Of a DNA stretch of 37,932 nucleotides, positions 36,872 to 37,932 are shown piece after piece. Each line of letters begins with the position of its first letter. The stretch's first letter is position 1. This stretch comes from Legionella steigerwaltii (GTDB taxonomy: Bacteria; Pseudomonadota; Gammaproteobacteria; Legionellales; Legionellaceae). Where the stretch lies: the NCBI RefSeq assembly GCF_001468065.1, contig NZ_LNYZ01000021.1, positions 1-37,932 of the forward strand, given 5' to 3'. The notes below the pieces were generated by a model. It was not told the origin of the DNA. It saw only the letters and a list, made by a program, of their open reading frames with translations, and made no database searches. A program made the translations under genes and the position numbers.

Positions 36872-37845
36872 TAAAGTACTTGCTGCGACGAGTTATCTAT
36901 TCAATTCCTATTCTTTTCGGAATCAATGTTCTTACCTTTATTTTGTTTTTTATGGTGAATACACCAGATGATATTGCGCGCATGCATCTAGGACAAAAAC
37001 ATGTTGAACAACAAGTGATTGATGATTGGAAAATTGCACATGGCTATAATTTCCCCTTGTTTTTTAACGAACAAAAAAGTGGAATGCAGAAGATAGAGTC
37101 GACTTTATTTTTTCAAAAATCGATGATGCTTTTTACTTTTAATTTTGGTATTTCTGATGCAGGACGAGACATTAGTGAGGACATTACATACAGGATGTGG
37201 CCCAGTCTTTCCATTGCATTACCGGTTTTAATTTTGGATGTCATTACCAACATCATTGTAGCTATGGCGATGGCATTCTTTCGTGCTACTTATCTTGATT
37301 TATCCGGTGTCGTGATTTGTATTATTTTAATGTCAATTTCCAGTTTGTTTTATATTATTGGTGGACAATATCTTTTCGGTAAAATATTACGTCTGGTCCC
37401 TATTTCAGGCTATGACGGTGGCTTTGAAGCGGTGAAATTTGTTATCTTGCCAATCACAGTGGCAGTACTTAGCGGATTGGGGGCTGGTGCACGTTGGTAT
37501 CGGACTTTATTTTTGGAAGAAATGCATAAAGATTATGTTAAAACCGCTAGAGCAAAGGGATTATCGGAACAAAAGGTCATGTTCAAACACGTATTAAAAA
37601 ATGCAATGCTCCCTGTATTAACTGGAATTGTAGTTATTATTCCTTCTTTATTTATGGGCAGTTTAGTCTTGGAATCTTTTTTTGGTGTACCGGGCTTAGG
37701 GAGTTATACAATTGATGCCATTCAGCAACAAGATTTTGCGATTGTGAGGGCGATGGTATTTTTGGGATCAATTCTTTACATTGTGGGTTTAGTACTGACG
37801 GATTTATCCTATATGTTGGTCGACCCACGCGTGAAATTATCTTAA
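36868..37845 (+). CDS. ABC transporter permease, DppB/OppB type
   Basis: 325 aa from the ATG at 36868, which overlaps the upstream stop as ATGA; 35 further in-frame codons upstream are antisense-like filler within the neighbour gene. The opening MIKYLLRRVIYSIPILFGINVLTFILFF and the EAA loop that contacts the ATPase (EEMHKDYVKTARAKGLSEQ) are typical of peptide or nickel importer permeases. It ends LSYMLVDPRVKLS, the usual DppB tail. About six TM helices are visible. The partner permease and ATPase genes are not in the window; a hairpin repeat follows the stop. Confidence 0.92.
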   Translation: MIKYLLRRVIYSIPILFGINVLTFILFFMVNTPDDIARMHLGQKHVEQQVIDDWKIAHGYNFPLFFNEQKSGMQKIESTLFFQKSMMLFTFNFGISDAGRDISEDITYRMWPSLSIALPVLILDVITNIIVAMAMAFFRATYLDLSGVVICIILMSISSLFYIIGGQYLFGKILRLVPISGYDGGFEAVKFVILPITVAVLSGLGAGARWYRTLFLEEMHKDYVKTARAKGLSEQKVMFKHVLKNAMLPVLTGIVVIIPSLFMGSLVLESFFGVPGLGSYTIDAIQQQDFAIVRAMVFLGSILYIVGLVLTDLSYMLVDPRVKLS

Positions 37846-37861
37846 AGAGAAATAATATAAA

Positions 37862-37932
37862 GTAGCCTGGGTGCAGCGCAGCGGAACCCGGGTTTATCAT
37901 ATTGAATCCCCGGGTTCCGCTGCGCTGCACCC
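37862..37932. repeat. GTAGCCTGGG palindromic hairpin, copy 5 (cut by window end)
   Basis: The left arm GTAGCCTGGGTGCAGCGCAG...CCCGGG, a 17-nt AT-rich loop and a right arm truncated by the end of the window. Arms match each other perfectly over the visible part. Located 16 bp after the permease stop. Confidence 0.9.

Overview
The window looks like an AT-rich Legionella chromosome segment, most likely from a species other than L. pneumophila. The protein sequences of the housekeeping genes are gammaproteobacterial. Between them sit large, coiled-coil or membrane-rich proteins of no recognised family, a probable F-box/ankyrin-like protein, a DUF4785-type exported protein, and direct repeats matching the PmrA box that drives many Dot/Icm effector genes in Legionella. 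No tRNA, rRNA, CRISPR array, integrase or transposase gene was seen. Species and effector status are inferences from sequence reading, not database results.

Layout. 1-2.6 kb: a 5'-truncated gene remnant, a small unknown gene behind two PmrA-box-like repeats, and a UspA-type stress protein. 2.8-7.2 kb: the ribF-ileS-lspA cluster. 7.2-14.8 kb: an accessory block on the minus strand with a 624-aa coiled-coil protein (also behind a PmrA-like box), a degenerate KDPG-aldolase homologue that has lost its Schiff-base lysine, a 539-aa coiled-coil protein and a ~1041-aa multi-membrane protein. 14.9-17.4 kb: era-recO-pdxJ. 17.4-21.1 kb: repeats, a BAX-inhibitor-1/YccA membrane protein, then a Nit-type amidase and tldD. 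21.1-26.8 kb: a repeat complex, a small exported protein, a DASS-type anion transporter and mfd. 27-30.2 kb: the F-box/ankyrin-like protein, a Qnr/McbG-like pentapeptide protein and rmuC. 30.2-32.3 kb: an exported alpha/beta hydrolase translationally coupled to a DUF4785-like protein, running into rmuC. 32.5-37.9 kb: ligA, then a peptide-type ABC transporter substrate-binding protein and permease.

Intergenic DNA is dominated by hairpin repeats of at least four kinds: a ~79-bp GTAGCCTGGG palindrome (five copies or parts), CCCTCTCCC hairpins (three sites), one long GTAGGCTGGGCT inverted repeat, and a ~110-nt element in two copies. In that last element the base and the tip are conserved between copies while the 20-21 bp stem between them is almost entirely different in sequence yet still paired. 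This variable-stem element is the most striking unexplained structure in the window.
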